Shown piece after piece: positions 52,301-61,005 of a stretch of 64,000 nucleotides of DNA. The stretch comes from an uncultured Bacteroidaceae bacterium. GTDB lineage: Bacteria > Bacteroidota > Bacteroidia > Bacteroidales > Bacteroidaceae. The notes under the pieces are model-generated. The model made no database searches. It had not been told where the DNA came from and saw only the letters and a list, made by a program, of their open reading frames with translations. The position numbers and the translations under genes were made by a program. The stretch is taken from NCBI GenBank assembly GCA_905235305.1, contig CAJOLC010000012.1:1-64000 (forward strand). Direction: 5' to 3'. Within the stretch, counting starts at the first letter, position 1; each line of letters opens with the position of its first letter.

Positions 52301-53974
52301 GAGCAGGAGATTATGACAGTGAATGGCAAGTACCACGAGGAGAAGGGAAAGGGCAAGATGGATGGCGAGGCTTCGTTCCAGAGAATGCCGTTTGCCATAT
52401 TCAATGCCTTTATGCCGGACGGCCCGTTTGCCTTGAGCGGCTATGCCTGGGGCGACTTTACGGTGGGGGGCTATACGGAGAATCCTATCCTGAATGGCGA
52501 GCTGAAGACGGAGTCTCTGCATATTGATGCGGACAGCTACAACGTGAACCTGCAGATACCGGACCATACGATTACCGTCGAGGATAGCCGCATCAACTTT
52601 AACCGCATCGAGGCATACGCCGCCGGCAAGTCTCCGCTTGTCATGGATGGGTACTTCGACTTCAGAGACCTCGACCAGATGCAGATCGACATGAACATAA
52701 GCGCTGACAATTATCAGCTCATCAATGCTCCGAAGCGGCAGGGGGCATTAGCCTACGGCAAGGTCTTCGTCAATTTCAGGAACCGTTTGTGGGGCAAGCT
52801 TTCAGACCTCAAGGTGCGAGGGAAACTCGATGTGCTTGGCAGCACCGATGTGAGTGTCGTATTGTCCGACACGCCTCTTACTGCCAACGACCAGCTTGCC
52901 GACATTGTCACCTTCGTGGACTTCAACGACTCTATTGCTGCGGAGACTATCGAAGTGCAGCGCCAAAGCATCGACCTGCAGATGAACATCAATATTGCCG
53001 AGACGGCTCAGGTGCATTGCTTCCTAAGCGACAATGGCAACGACTACATAGACCTGCAGGGTGGGGGAGAGATGACGCTGACCTACGATCTCCAGAACGA
53101 CATGCAGCTTTGGGGGCGCTACACTATCGGCAAAGGCACGATGCGCTATTCGCTGATGGCTATTCCGCTGAACGATTTCCAGATTGCACAGGGCAGTTAT
53201 GTCGAGTTCCAGGGTGACATGATGAATCCTCGTCTCAGCGTCAATGCGAGCGAGCGCGTGAGGTCTACGGTGACGGAGAACAATGTGCCCCGCAATGTCG
53301 CCTTCGACGTGGGTCTTGCCATCAGCCGTACGCTCGACGATATGGGTCTGGAGTTCACCTTGGAGGCGCCCGAGGATATGTCCGTGCAGAACCAGTTGAC
53401 GGCGATGACGCAGGAGGAGCGCGGCCGCGTGGCTGTCACGATGCTCGTCACGGGCATGTACGTCACCGACGATGCTGAGACGAATGGCGGCTACAACTAT
53501 GCCAACACGCTCAATGCCTACCTGCAGAGCGCCATCAACGAGATTGCCGGCAAGGCTCTGAGCACTGTCGACATCAACTTCGGCATCCAGAGCGGCACGT
53601 CCGAGAGCGGCACGAGCACCACCGACTACAGCTTCAGCTTCGCCAAACGCTTCTGGGGAAACCGCATCAGCGTCATAGTGGGCGGCAAGGTCAGCTCCGG
53701 CCGCGATGCTGTCAATACGGGCGAGACTATCATCGACAATGTTGCCATAGAGTATCGGCTCGACAAAGGCGGCTCGCGCTACGTCAACCTCTTCTACGAC
53801 CGCAACTATGAGTCGCTGCTCGAGGGGCAGGTCACCAAGATGGGCGGCGGCATCATCCTTCGCAAGAAGGCCGACAAGCTGGGCGAGCTCTTCATCTTCA
53901 GAAACAGGAAGGAAGAGCCTGCAATGAAACCTGAGGAAGTGAAAGTTGAAGAATCAGAATCGAGAAATGATTAA
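49358..53974 (+). CDS. tamB: Translocation and assembly module subunit TamB
   Basis: 1538 residues. An N-terminal signal anchor (about 7-29, LLALVLLVVMLIASLYLPP) is followed by an AsmA-like start (VQRWAVNRLTAYIEEQTGFEVSIGSVHLS), a very long run of beta-strand repeats and the C-terminal TamB/DUF490 domain (about 1200-1500; LNDFQIAQGSYVEFQGDMMNP..., TDYSFSFAKRFWGNRISVIVGG). TamB bridges the inner membrane to TamA-like barrels and supports outer-membrane protein or lipid transport. The stop overlaps the tamL start by 8 nt. Confidence 0.93.
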   Translation: MKRVLKYILRTLLALVLLVVMLIASLYLPPVQRWAVNRLTAYIEEQTGFEVSIGSVHLSPLLDLSLGQVHVAKPPTDVLDVEHALVDLDLTRLLTLHVGVEAIELQGGSIHTTDLIETLAMDGDIGNLRIVADDIDLRKKKINVNDVTLDGCVLDMKLREAAEEDTTESAPLDWQIDVEKLNIRQSRIALQLPNDAMRVGAAIREASLDGGDISLSNGIYRVGKVSLSADSLSYDIPGSNPVKGLDVNHLSFRDAELDLDKLSYNQNTSALDVQLKRLAFKEKSGFQLNNLSGNISLDATHLTASGLDLKTPHSSASGNLDLDWNAFSPKERGRLKADLQASLGHQDVLCLAEAYMPKDLAKCYPSQPLKIDLLATGNIDDLSLQTCNVMMPSVIDVRMAGQVQNLTDSAHIGADLKWDITTMDLRCVNRYLGLNDVNFPKMTIHADTKLREASKLYADALLQEGRGRAHVIADVDLNSMAYQGNARISNLQLHDFLPKDSLYMLTANAKFSGKGTDMLSPRTTLRAQADIAHLGYASWDLDNIQADCRLEGGKAMVELGSQNDLLRMQGCFNASITDRKLKAVDFNMDMSHIDLYALHLARKPLSASMVMHVDGASDFMQTHSLKANIEAIELTTADSIIYPLDLTLDANLTPELINMKALAGDLSLSVSSNHGLDSLLARFNSFTGELQREIDSLRIQQDVLRSLLPHLEMELTCGQRNPLSNILRHATGYSFRDLSLHLLSSREEGLNGKGHIHSLNTGAILLDSIYWRISQEANGIALDARVANGPKNSIATFMSQMHAALTETGANADLTFYDAQGKKSVDIGMALELLADGFRAHFTPLNPIIAYRRFTLNEDNFISLTHDGRLSALVDLLADDGTGLKLYTTPNEDAQQDVSLSVNHFNVGELTDVIPFMPDLSGFLHGDYHFMQADSTITVSTEMTVRDMAYNGVRIGDIGLNGVYFPNSDGSHYVDGIVTLDEQEIMTVNGKYHEEKGKGKMDGEASFQRMPFAIFNAFMPDGPFALSGYAWGDFTVGGYTENPILNGELKTESLHIDADSYNVNLQIPDHTITVEDSRINFNRIEAYAAGKSPLVMDGYFDFRDLDQMQIDMNISADNYQLINAPKRQGALAYGKVFVNFRNRLWGKLSDLKVRGKLDVLGSTDVSVVLSDTPLTANDQLADIVTFVDFNDSIAAETIEVQRQSIDLQMNINIAETAQVHCFLSDNGNDYIDLQGGGEMTLTYDLQNDMQLWGRYTIGKGTMRYSLMAIPLNDFQIAQGSYVEFQGDMMNPRLSVNASERVRSTVTENNVPRNVAFDVGLAISRTLDDMGLEFTLEAPEDMSVQNQLTAMTQEERGRVAVTMLVTGMYVTDDAETNGGYNYANTLNAYLQSAINEIAGKALSTVDINFGIQSGTSESGTSTTDYSFSFAKRFWGNRISVIVGGKVSSGRDAVNTGETIIDNVAIEYRLDKGGSRYVNLFYDRNYESLLEGQVTKMGGGIILRKKADKLGELFIFRNRKEEPAMKPEEVKVEESESRND

Positions 53975-56558
53975 AGATATAAAGGAAGTGTTAAAAATCC
54001 CCTATAGGGCGCTAGGTGGCATAGTCTGCCTGGTGCTTTGCCTCCTTGTATCGTCCTGCTCCATCACGAATGGTTTGCCGGAGGGTGAGAAACTGTATCG
54101 TGGCATCAAGAGCATAGACTACGACAAAGCTCCGAAGAAAGAGAAGACAGCCGAGCAGGAGGGCGTCATCACAGCCCTGGCCGATGCCTATACGACGGTG
54201 GAGGGGCTACTCACGGGCGACGCCTCTGTCCTGAAGCAAGAGGAGGTGATGGACGAGAAAGCCCTGCGCGACAGCCTTCGCCATGTATCTGAGAAAGACA
54301 AACTGGCCTACGAGGCTGCAAAGGAAGAGGTGGAGGCCGTGCTCTCGTATGCCCCCAACGGCGCCCTCATGGGCAGTAGCTTCGTGACACATCCGTTCCC
54401 CATCAAGCTCCTCATCTACAATAAGTACGCAGGCAGCAAGCATCGCTTCGGCAAGTGGATGTTCAATCATTTCGCAGCCTCGCCCGTGCTGATAAGTAAC
54501 GTTAACCCTCGCTTGAGGGCAACCGTCGCCAAGAACACCCTGCGCTCCCGTGGCTATTTCCGCGCACAGACAGGCTTCGAGATTATCCCAGACCCGCGCG
54601 ACACCCTGAAGGAACGCGTGCGCTACGATATCCATCCAGGCCCCGTCTATCACCTGGACAGCATCGCCTATGTGAACTTCCCAGAGCAGACGGACAGCAT
54701 CATCAGGAACGCTACTGAGTCTACCGCACTTCATCGCGGCGACCCATTCAGCGTGGTCAACCTCGAAGCCGAGCGAACCAGAATCGTCACGGCCTTGCGC
54801 GAGCAGGGTTACTACTACCAGCGGAACGAGCACATCAACTTCCGTGCCGACACCTTGCAAAGGCCTATGATGGTCAAACTGCAGGTGCAGCCCTCGCCCA
54901 CAGCGCCGAAGGAAGCCATGCAGCCTTATTATATAGGTAACACGCGCGTGAACATATATAAATATGGCGACCGGCAAATAGTGGACAGCATCACGATGAG
55001 GGGAGGTTTCTCCTTCGGATATAGCCAACCCGTGAAGTTCGAGGAGCGTGAGCCGGGTAGCAGGAAGATGCCCAAGGCCCTGAAGGGTTATGCACCCCTG
55101 CTCAAGCCACGGGCCGTATGGCGTGCCATGCTCTTCCGTAAGGGCGACCTCTACAAACAAAGCCTCGGCGAGCTCATGCAGGATGGACTGGCCGCAACAA
55201 ACGTCTTCTCGTCCCTCCGCATCAACTATGTGCCAAGGAGCGCAGAGCCGGACTCAATGGCCAATGGTCAATGGCCAATGGTCAATGACACACTCGATAT
55301 TGTTGTGAATGCTACCCTCGACAAGCCTTATGATGCAGAGTTTCAGGGCAACCTGACGGGCAAGACAGGCGGCCAGATTGGCCCGGGTGCCAGCTTCTCT
55401 TTCTCGAAGCGCAACGCCTTCCGTGCCTCCGAGACCCTGACCCTCAAGCTCTGGGGCTCCTACGAATGGCAGACAGGCGCAAACATCAAGGGCAAACGCT
55501 CGATGTTCAATTCCTATGAGTATGGTGTGAGCACTTCTCTCTCCTATCCCCGCTTTCGCTTTATGGGCCTCGGGCGCAACTGGGGGCGTAAGTTCGTCTC
55601 GACTACTGCCCTCGACTTCCAGGCACGATGGATGAATCGCGCAAGATACTTCGGCAGAGTATCACTGAGCGGCGCCGTTAACTATACGATGCAACGCCAG
55701 AGGCGCATCAAGCACGAGTTCTCGCCACTCACCATCGTGTACGACCAGCTCCTGCACAGTACGGAGCAGTTCGACTCCATCGTGAATGCCAATCCCGCTT
55801 TATATGTCTCCATGCGCGACCAGTTCGTGCCAAGCATGTCGTACACCTTCTCCTGGGCTGGCAGCCCGAAGCATCCCTCCGCACTTACAGTCTCGGCGAA
55901 AGAGGCGTCAGCCCTCCTCTCCAGTGCCTACGCCATCTTCGGAGATGCCTACAGCAAAGAGGGGAAGAAGCTCCTGGGTGTGCCTTTCGCACAGTTCGTA
56001 AAGCTCACCTTGCAATATACCCGCCAGTTCCCGCTGACAAAACGCAGCCTTATTGCTATGCGAACCTTCGGCGGCATCATCTATAGCTATGGCAATGCCA
56101 AGGCAGCGCCTTACAGCGAACTCTTCTCCGTGGGAGGTGCCAACGACATTCGTGCCTTTGGCATGCGCACCATAGGCCCGGGCTCCTATCATCCAGAGAC
56201 CTCGCAGTATTCCTACATCGACCAGATGGGCGACTTCAAGCTCGAGTCCAACCTGGAGTACCGCTTCCCCATTGTCGGCAAACTGGCAGGAGCGGCCTTT
56301 ATCGATGCGGGCAATGTATGGCTCCTCAGAGAAAGCGAGAACCAGCCAGGCGGCAAGTTCCGCTTCAAGGACTTTGGCAAGCAGATTGCCCTCGGCACAG
56401 GTGTCGGCATCCGCTACGACCTCGACTTCCTCGTCCTGCGCTTCGACCTCGGCATCGGCATCCATGCTCCCTACGACACAGGCAAGCGGGGCTACTACAA
56501 CATGCCCAACTTCGGCAAGTCCCTTGGCTACCACTTCGCCATAGGTTACCCCTTCTGA
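53967..56558 (+). CDS. tamL: TamL-type lipoprotein of the BamA/TamA (Omp85) family
   Basis: 863 residues. Lipobox LLVSSC (Cys31), SITNGLPEGEKLYRG, POTRA-like modules (about 160-420), then an Omp85 barrel (GPGASFSFSKRNAFRASETL; GGANDIRAFGMRTIGPGSYHP; ending HFAIGYPF). A lipid-anchored TamA homologue beside TamB is the Bacteroidota arrangement. The frame is open upstream to 53946, but ATG 53967 gives the signal peptide. Residues about 431-442 (SMANGQWPMVND) derive from a CCAATGGTCAATGG repeat inserted in frame. Confidence 0.92.
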   Translation: MIKDIKEVLKIPYRALGGIVCLVLCLLVSSCSITNGLPEGEKLYRGIKSIDYDKAPKKEKTAEQEGVITALADAYTTVEGLLTGDASVLKQEEVMDEKALRDSLRHVSEKDKLAYEAAKEEVEAVLSYAPNGALMGSSFVTHPFPIKLLIYNKYAGSKHRFGKWMFNHFAASPVLISNVNPRLRATVAKNTLRSRGYFRAQTGFEIIPDPRDTLKERVRYDIHPGPVYHLDSIAYVNFPEQTDSIIRNATESTALHRGDPFSVVNLEAERTRIVTALREQGYYYQRNEHINFRADTLQRPMMVKLQVQPSPTAPKEAMQPYYIGNTRVNIYKYGDRQIVDSITMRGGFSFGYSQPVKFEEREPGSRKMPKALKGYAPLLKPRAVWRAMLFRKGDLYKQSLGELMQDGLAATNVFSSLRINYVPRSAEPDSMANGQWPMVNDTLDIVVNATLDKPYDAEFQGNLTGKTGGQIGPGASFSFSKRNAFRASETLTLKLWGSYEWQTGANIKGKRSMFNSYEYGVSTSLSYPRFRFMGLGRNWGRKFVSTTALDFQARWMNRARYFGRVSLSGAVNYTMQRQRRIKHEFSPLTIVYDQLLHSTEQFDSIVNANPALYVSMRDQFVPSMSYTFSWAGSPKHPSALTVSAKEASALLSSAYAIFGDAYSKEGKKLLGVPFAQFVKLTLQYTRQFPLTKRSLIAMRTFGGIIYSYGNAKAAPYSELFSVGGANDIRAFGMRTIGPGSYHPETSQYSYIDQMGDFKLESNLEYRFPIVGKLAGAAFIDAGNVWLLRESENQPGGKFRFKDFGKQIALGTGVGIRYDLDFLVLRFDLGIGIHAPYDTGKRGYYNMPNFGKSLGYHFAIGYPF
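55255..55291 (+). repeat. In-frame CAATGGCCAATGGT repeat in tamL
   Basis: Two and a half copies of CAATGGCCAATGGT keep the reading frame and lie between the POTRA and barrel regions. A matching motif in the opposite sense (TTGGCCATTGATCATTGACC) occurs in the spacer at 56918-56937. Confidence 0.8.
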
Positions 56559-57093
56559 CGTGAAGGCATGTAATCGTTCGGAGTTTGGGCCCGACGGCGT
56601 CGGGTGGGCACGGGTCATGAAAAACGAGAGAAATCACGGCGCGACGATGGCTGCTTTCCTGCGGAAAAAACTTTACATTAATCAGGACAAATGAGGATTC
56701 AAAGCACCCTATAGGCTGCCTTGGCAGGGTGCTTTGGCCGATGAGGGCAGGGGCGTCGGTCGATGAGGCTGTTAAGTTTGCCTTTCCCCCACGTCGATAT
56801 TGTCGGAAAGCCGTGTCAAGTTCGCCGAGAAGTACGCCGCATTTGGTCCTGAGACACGTTTTCCTGTTCTATTCCTCATGTTCTTCGGGAAAGGCGACTA
56901 TGTAATGCCCGATACATTGGCCATTGATCATTGACCATTGCAAAAGGAGGGCCTTTAATCGCGTCGAACCACGGAAAATCCTTGACAAAATCGACGTTTC
57001 GGATGCTGCTTTCTGGCGGGGTCTCTCTGCTGCCCGACAGAAGGGCATCGCCGCAGCCATTCCATGATTTGCGTCAAGTTAAGTGCCAGGAAT
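56559..57093. other. Intergenic spacer with hairpin and repeat fragments
   Basis: The 596-nt gap between tamL and purM holds a perfect 10-bp hairpin AAAGCACCCT (56701-56710) / AGGGTGCTTT (56726-56735), a possible tamL terminator, and a CCATTGATCATTGACCATTG repeat fragment (56921-56940). No gene is supportable. Confidence 0.6.
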
Positions 57094-57124
57094 TTGCAAA
57101 TATTATAATTATTAGCTATCTTTG
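57094..57124 (+). promoter_or_regulatory. Promoter of the purM-prfA-pyrF-lpx operon
   Basis: TTG (57094-57096), 20 nt and TATCTTTG (57117-57124) match the consensus exactly. The ATG follows at 57155. The downstream gaps are 5-31 nt or overlaps, so this may drive everything to the window end. Confidence 0.85.
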
Positions 57125-57154
57125 CACGCGGAAACATATACACGAAACGCGATT

Positions 57155-58408
57155 ATGAGTAATCAACGCTATATGATGCGCGGCGTGAGCGCTGCAAAAG
57201 AGGACGTTCACAACGCCATTAAAAACATCGACAAAGGCATCTTTCCGCAGGCCTTCTGCAAGATAATACCCGATATCCTCGGCGGAGATCCGGAGTACTG
57301 CAACATCATGCATGCCGACGGGGCTGGCACGAAGTCGAGCCTCGCTTATATGTATTGGAAGGAGACGGGTGACCTCTCCGTCTGGAAAGGCATTGCCCAG
57401 GACGCTCTCATCATGAACACGGACGACCTCCTCTGCGTGGGCGCGGTCGATAACATATTGGTTTCCTCCACGATAGGGCGCAACAAGATGCTCATCCCGG
57501 GCGAGGTCATCTCCGCCATCATCAACGGAACGGACGAGCTGATGCAGGAACTTCGCGACATGGGCATAGGCATCTACGGCACCGGCGGCGAGACAGCCGA
57601 CGTGGGAGACCTCGTCAGGACCATCATCGTGGATAGCACGGTGACCTGTCGCATGAAGCGGGCCGACGTCATCGACAACGCCAACATCCGTCCCGGCGAC
57701 GTCATCGTCGGTCTCTCCTCCACAGGGCAAGCCACTTACGAGAAGGAATACAACGGCGGCATGGGCAGCAACGGACTCACCTCCGCCCGCCATGACGTCT
57801 TCGCCAAGTACCTTGCGGAGAAGTATCCCGAGAGCTACGACCACGCCGTCCCCGAGGAGCTGGTGTACAGCGGACGCTATCGCTTAAATGAAGAATTAAG
57901 AATGAAGAATGAAGAATTTGCTGCCGGACTGGGGACAAACACCGAGGGAACTACGGCGGCAGCAAATTCTTCATTCTTCATTCTTAATTCTTCACTTCCC
58001 AACATGGGCAAGCTCGTCCTCTCTCCCACACGCACCTATGCGCCCGTCGTGCGGCGGATGCTCGACGAAATGCGTCCCGCCATCCACGGCATGGTGCATT
58101 GCACAGGCGGAGCGCAGACGAAGGTGCTCCATTTCGTTGGCGAGAACTGCCGCGTCATCAAGGACAACATGTTCCCCGTACCGCCGCTCTTCCGCATCAT
58201 ACAGGAGCAGAGCCAGACCGACTGGGCAGAGATGTACAAAGTCTTCAACATGGGCCATCGCCTCGAGGTCTATGTCGCTCCAGAAGATGCAGAACGCGTC
58301 ATCGCCATCAGTCGCAGTTTCAACATCGACGCACAAATCGTCGGCCGCATCGAAGAAGGCAAGCGCAGCCTCACCATCAGAAGCGAGTTCGGCGAGTTCA
58401 ACTACTGA
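57155..58408 (+). CDS. purM: Phosphoribosylformylglycinamidine cyclo-ligase (AIR synthase) with repeat insert
   Basis: 417 residues; Bacteroidota PurM is about 390. N-terminal RYMMRGVSAAKEDVHNAI, HADGAGTKSSLAYMYW, MNTDDLLCVGAVDN, GTGGETADVGDLVRT, GLSSTGQATYEKEYNGGMGSNGL and the C-terminal HCTGGAQTKVLHF are all present. It makes aminoimidazole ribotide in purine synthesis. Residues about 245-281 (NEELRMKNEEFA ... SSFFILNSSLP) are coded by an inverted-repeat element between the PurM N- and C-terminal domains; SGRYRL before and GKLVLSPTRTYAP after are normal. TTG 57122 lies in the promoter, so ATG 57155 is taken. Confidence 0.93.
   Translation: MSNQRYMMRGVSAAKEDVHNAIKNIDKGIFPQAFCKIIPDILGGDPEYCNIMHADGAGTKSSLAYMYWKETGDLSVWKGIAQDALIMNTDDLLCVGAVDNILVSSTIGRNKMLIPGEVISAIINGTDELMQELRDMGIGIYGTGGETADVGDLVRTIIVDSTVTCRMKRADVIDNANIRPGDVIVGLSSTGQATYEKEYNGGMGSNGLTSARHDVFAKYLAEKYPESYDHAVPEELVYSGRYRLNEELRMKNEEFAAGLGTNTEGTTAAANSSFFILNSSLPNMGKLVLSPTRTYAPVVRRMLDEMRPAIHGMVHCTGGAQTKVLHFVGENCRVIKDNMFPVPPLFRIIQEQSQTDWAEMYKVFNMGHRLEVYVAPEDAERVIAISRSFNIDAQIVGRIEEGKRSLTIRSEFGEFNY
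57890..57993 (+). repeat. In-frame AT-rich inverted-repeat insert (GAAGAAT family), copy 2, in purM
   Basis: Perfect 36-bp inverted arms (57890-57925 and 57958-57993) flank a 32-bp GC-rich centre. The right part (ACTACGGCGGCAG-AAATTC) matches the insert at 4308-4398. It has the shape of a MITE or palindromic mobile repeat and leaves the purM frame open. Confidence 0.92.
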
Positions 58409-58439
58409 CTTCACAGCCCTCTTCAGTGGGATAAATAAT

Positions 58440-58676
58440 ATGATGAAAGAGATAAAGGTCACCAACTACACGACGAAGGACTGGCTCAGGCAGATGGGCA
58501 GCATGTTTTGCTTTCTCTTCCTCGGGCAGTGGGCCATTCGTGCTTTCATGGAGAGCGACTGGATTCGTGGCCTGATGGACAGCCTCGGCGTCCTCGGCTG
58601 GATGCTGATCTACCTCCGCATCAACAGGGAAATACACAGAAAGAACCCCCAGGAAGAGGTTCAGAATAAGGAATAA
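58440..58676 (+). CDS. Small membrane protein, unknown function
   Basis: 78 residues (MMKEIKVTNYTTKDWLRQMG...). Two hydrophobic segments (about 20-37 and 45-61) surround a short WxRGLMD loop; the tail is charged. It starts 31 nt after purM. No recognised family. Confidence 0.65.
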   Translation: MMKEIKVTNYTTKDWLRQMGSMFCFLFLGQWAIRAFMESDWIRGLMDSLGVLGWMLIYLRINREIHRKNPQEEVQNKE

Positions 58677-58681
58677 GAACG

Positions 58682-58795
58682 ATGGAAATGATGGAATACA
58701 TCCTTTTGGCAGCACTGCTCGTCGTCATGGTTTTCGCCTGGCGGCAGTTCTACCTGACCCACAAGAAAAAGAACGACAAGCATGGCAGAAAGTAA
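58682..58795 (+). CDS. Very small single-span membrane protein overlapping prfA
   Basis: 37 residues: MEMMEYILLAALLVVMVFAW followed by a basic tail (RQFYLTHKKKNDKHGRK), an N-out/C-in micro-protein by the positive-inside rule. It starts 5 nt after the preceding gene and overlaps the prfA start by 14 nt, which suggests translational coupling. It is short, so only moderately certain. Confidence 0.5.
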   Translation: MEMMEYILLAALLVVMVFAWRQFYLTHKKKNDKHGRK

Positions 58796-59894
58796 CACGT
58801 TACTTGATAAGCTCGATGGGCTCGTAAGTCGCTTCGAAGAGGTCAGCACTCTCATCACAGACCCTGCGGTGATTGCCGACCAGAAGCGTTACGTCAAGCT
58901 CACAAAGGAATACAAGGACCTCGGCAAAATCGTTGAGGCCAGAAAGGAATACATGGGCTGCCTGCAAAACGTGGCAGACGCCAAGGAGATGCTCGCCATG
59001 GAGGACGATGCCGAGACGAAGGAAATGCTGCGTGAAGAACTCTCGGAGAGCGAGAAGCGCATCCCCGAGCTGGAGGAAGAGATAAAGCTCCTGCTTGTCC
59101 CTGCTGATCCGGAGGACGACAAGAACATCGTCCTCGAGATACGCGGAGGCACAGGCGGAGACGAGGCGGCACTCTTTGCGGGTGACCTCTTCCGCATGTA
59201 CTCCAAGTTTTTCGAGATGAAAGGCTGGAAGATGGCAGTGAGCAGCTACAGCGAAGGAGCCGTCGGCGGCTACAAGGAAATCGTCTGCTCCGTGACAGGA
59301 GAAGGCGTTTACGGCATCATGAAATACGAGAGTGGTGTGCATCGCGTCCAGCGTGTTCCCGTCACCGAGACACAGGGCCGCGTCCACACATCCGCAGCCA
59401 CCGTCGCCGTGCTGCCAGAGGCAGAGGAGTTTGACGTTGAGATAAACGAGGGAGCCATCAAGTGGGACACGTTCCGAAGCAGTGGCGCAGGAGGTCAGAA
59501 CGTCAACAAGGTAGAGTCGGGTGTCCGTGCACGCTACATCTGGCGCAATCCCTTCACGAACCAAGACGAGGAAATCCTCGTGGAATGCACCGAGACGCGA
59601 GACCAGCCGAAGAACAAGGAACGCGCCCTCGCCCGACTCCGCACATTCATCTACGACAAGGAGCATCAGAAGTACCTCGACGACATTGCGTCCCGAAGAA
59701 AGACGATGGTCTCCACAGGCGACCGTTCGGCCAAGATTAGAACCTACAACTATCCGCAAGGACGCATTACCGACCATCGCATCGGGTACACTATTTATAA
59801 CCTCCCGGCCTTCATGGATGGACAGATACAGGACTGCATCGACCACCTCATCGTGGCTGAGAATGCCGAGCGACTCAAAGAATCGGAATTGTAA
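58782..59894 (+). CDS. prfA: Peptide chain release factor 1
   Basis: 370 residues. The PxT stop-codon motif appears as VPVTETQGRVHTSAATVAV, and the catalytic GGQ as SSGAGGQNVNKVES, followed by ECTETRDQPKNKERA. It releases peptides at UAA and UAG. ATG 58782 lies inside the preceding small gene. Confidence 0.97.
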   Translation: MAESNTLLDKLDGLVSRFEEVSTLITDPAVIADQKRYVKLTKEYKDLGKIVEARKEYMGCLQNVADAKEMLAMEDDAETKEMLREELSESEKRIPELEEEIKLLLVPADPEDDKNIVLEIRGGTGGDEAALFAGDLFRMYSKFFEMKGWKMAVSSYSEGAVGGYKEIVCSVTGEGVYGIMKYESGVHRVQRVPVTETQGRVHTSAATVAVLPEAEEFDVEINEGAIKWDTFRSSGAGGQNVNKVESGVRARYIWRNPFTNQDEEILVECTETRDQPKNKERALARLRTFIYDKEHQKYLDDIASRRKTMVSTGDRSAKIRTYNYPQGRITDHRIGYTIYNLPAFMDGQIQDCIDHLIVAENAERLKESEL

Positions 59895-59915
59895 AGACTA
59901 AACACTATAAGAAAC

Positions 59916-60158
59916 ATGGGATTGTGGAATGACATTAAACAAGAGTGGACATGGGAAGGCATCAAGAAGTCGCTGAGGGAAAATTGGCCGACCCTTCTCG
60001 CCGTCTTCATTGCAGGCTTCCTGACGCAACCCTGTCTCAAGTGGATGGGAAAGGAACACAGCATTCTTTTATTCTTCGTGGTGTATGCGGTGTTGTGCCT
60101 GCTCGTCAGTATCTGTGTGGGCTTGATTATTAGAATTAAAGAAAGGGTGAAGAAATGA
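59916..60158 (+). CDS. Small two-span membrane protein, unknown function
   Basis: 80 residues. Amphipathic N terminus ([20 protein letters not shown]), hydrophobic spans about 25-40 and 50-72, and a basic tail. It overlaps pyrF by 4 nt (ATGA). Not recognised beyond being a conserved-looking operon member. Confidence 0.65.
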   Translation: MGLWNDIKQEWTWEGIKKSLRENWPTLLAVFIAGFLTQPCLKWMGKEHSILLFFVVYAVLCLLVSICVGLIIRIKERVKK

Positions 60159-60979
60159 CAAGACAAGAACTTATAGCAAACATACGAAGGAAGCAGAGCT
60201 TCCTATGCGTCGGCCTTGACACCGACTTGAAGAAGATACCGGAGCACTTGCTGAAGGAAGACGACCCGATATTCGCCTTCAACAAGGCCATCATCGATGC
60301 CACTGCGCCTTACTGCGTGGCCTACAAGCCCAACCTTGCCTTCTACGAAGCTTTCGGCGTGAAGGGACTGATGGCTTTCGAGAAGACGGTCAAGTACTTG
60401 AAGCAGAACTACCCCGACCAGTTCATTATCGCCGACGCAAAGCGTGGCGACATAGGGAACACGAGCAAGATGTACGCCCGGACGTTCTTCGGGGAGTACG
60501 ATGTCGATGCCCTCACCGTGGCGCCTTACATGGGAGAGGACAGCGTTACGCCTTTCCTGGAAGGCTACGACGGCCATTGGGTCATACTGCTTGCGCTGAC
60601 GAGCAACAAGGGGTCGCTCGACTTCCAGTTGACTGAGGACAAACAAGGCGAGCGGCTGTTCGAGAAGGTCATAAGGCGAAGCCGCGAATGGGGCAACGAC
60701 GAGAACATGATGTACGTGGTGGGAGCCACCCGAGGGGAGTTGTTTAGGGATATACGCCGCGTGGCGCCAAATGCCTTCCTGCTCGTGCCTGGCATTGGAG
60801 CGCAAGGCGGCAGCCTCGAAGAGGTATGCAAGTATGGCATGATAGAGGACGTTGGCTTGCTGGTCAACAGCAGTCGTGCCATTATCTATGCCGACAAGAC
60901 AGAGAACTTTGCAAGCGTAGCTGCTGAGAAGGCCAAAGAAGTAGCCTCTCAGATGGCAGAGCTTTTAAATAGTAAATAG
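60155..60979 (+). CDS. pyrF: Orotidine 5'-phosphate decarboxylase (type 2)
   Basis: 274 residues. N-terminal [17 protein letters not shown], the catalytic segment [18 protein letters not shown] and VPGIGAQGG match the longer type-2 family. It converts OMP to UMP. It overlaps the preceding membrane protein gene by 4 nt. Confidence 0.97.
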   Translation: MTRQELIANIRRKQSFLCVGLDTDLKKIPEHLLKEDDPIFAFNKAIIDATAPYCVAYKPNLAFYEAFGVKGLMAFEKTVKYLKQNYPDQFIIADAKRGDIGNTSKMYARTFFGEYDVDALTVAPYMGEDSVTPFLEGYDGHWVILLALTSNKGSLDFQLTEDKQGERLFEKVIRRSREWGNDENMMYVVGATRGELFRDIRRVAPNAFLLVPGIGAQGGSLEEVCKYGMIEDVGLLVNSSRAIIYADKTENFASVAAEKAKEVASQMAELLNSK

Positions 60980-61004
60980 TAAATCGTTAAATAGTAAATA
61001 TAAT
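60966..61004. repeat. AAATAGTAAATCGTT repeat tract before lpxD
   Basis: Direct repeats of AAATAGTAAAT (60968-61000) overlap the pyrF stop and end next to the lpxD GTG. The same motif precedes fabG (47397-47447). Confidence 0.7.
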
Positions 61005-61005
61005 T

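Noticed and set aside
57890..57993. Intron or intein in purM
   Set aside because: No splice or intein motifs; the insert is short, palindromic and shared with an unrelated gene, so a repeat element fits better.
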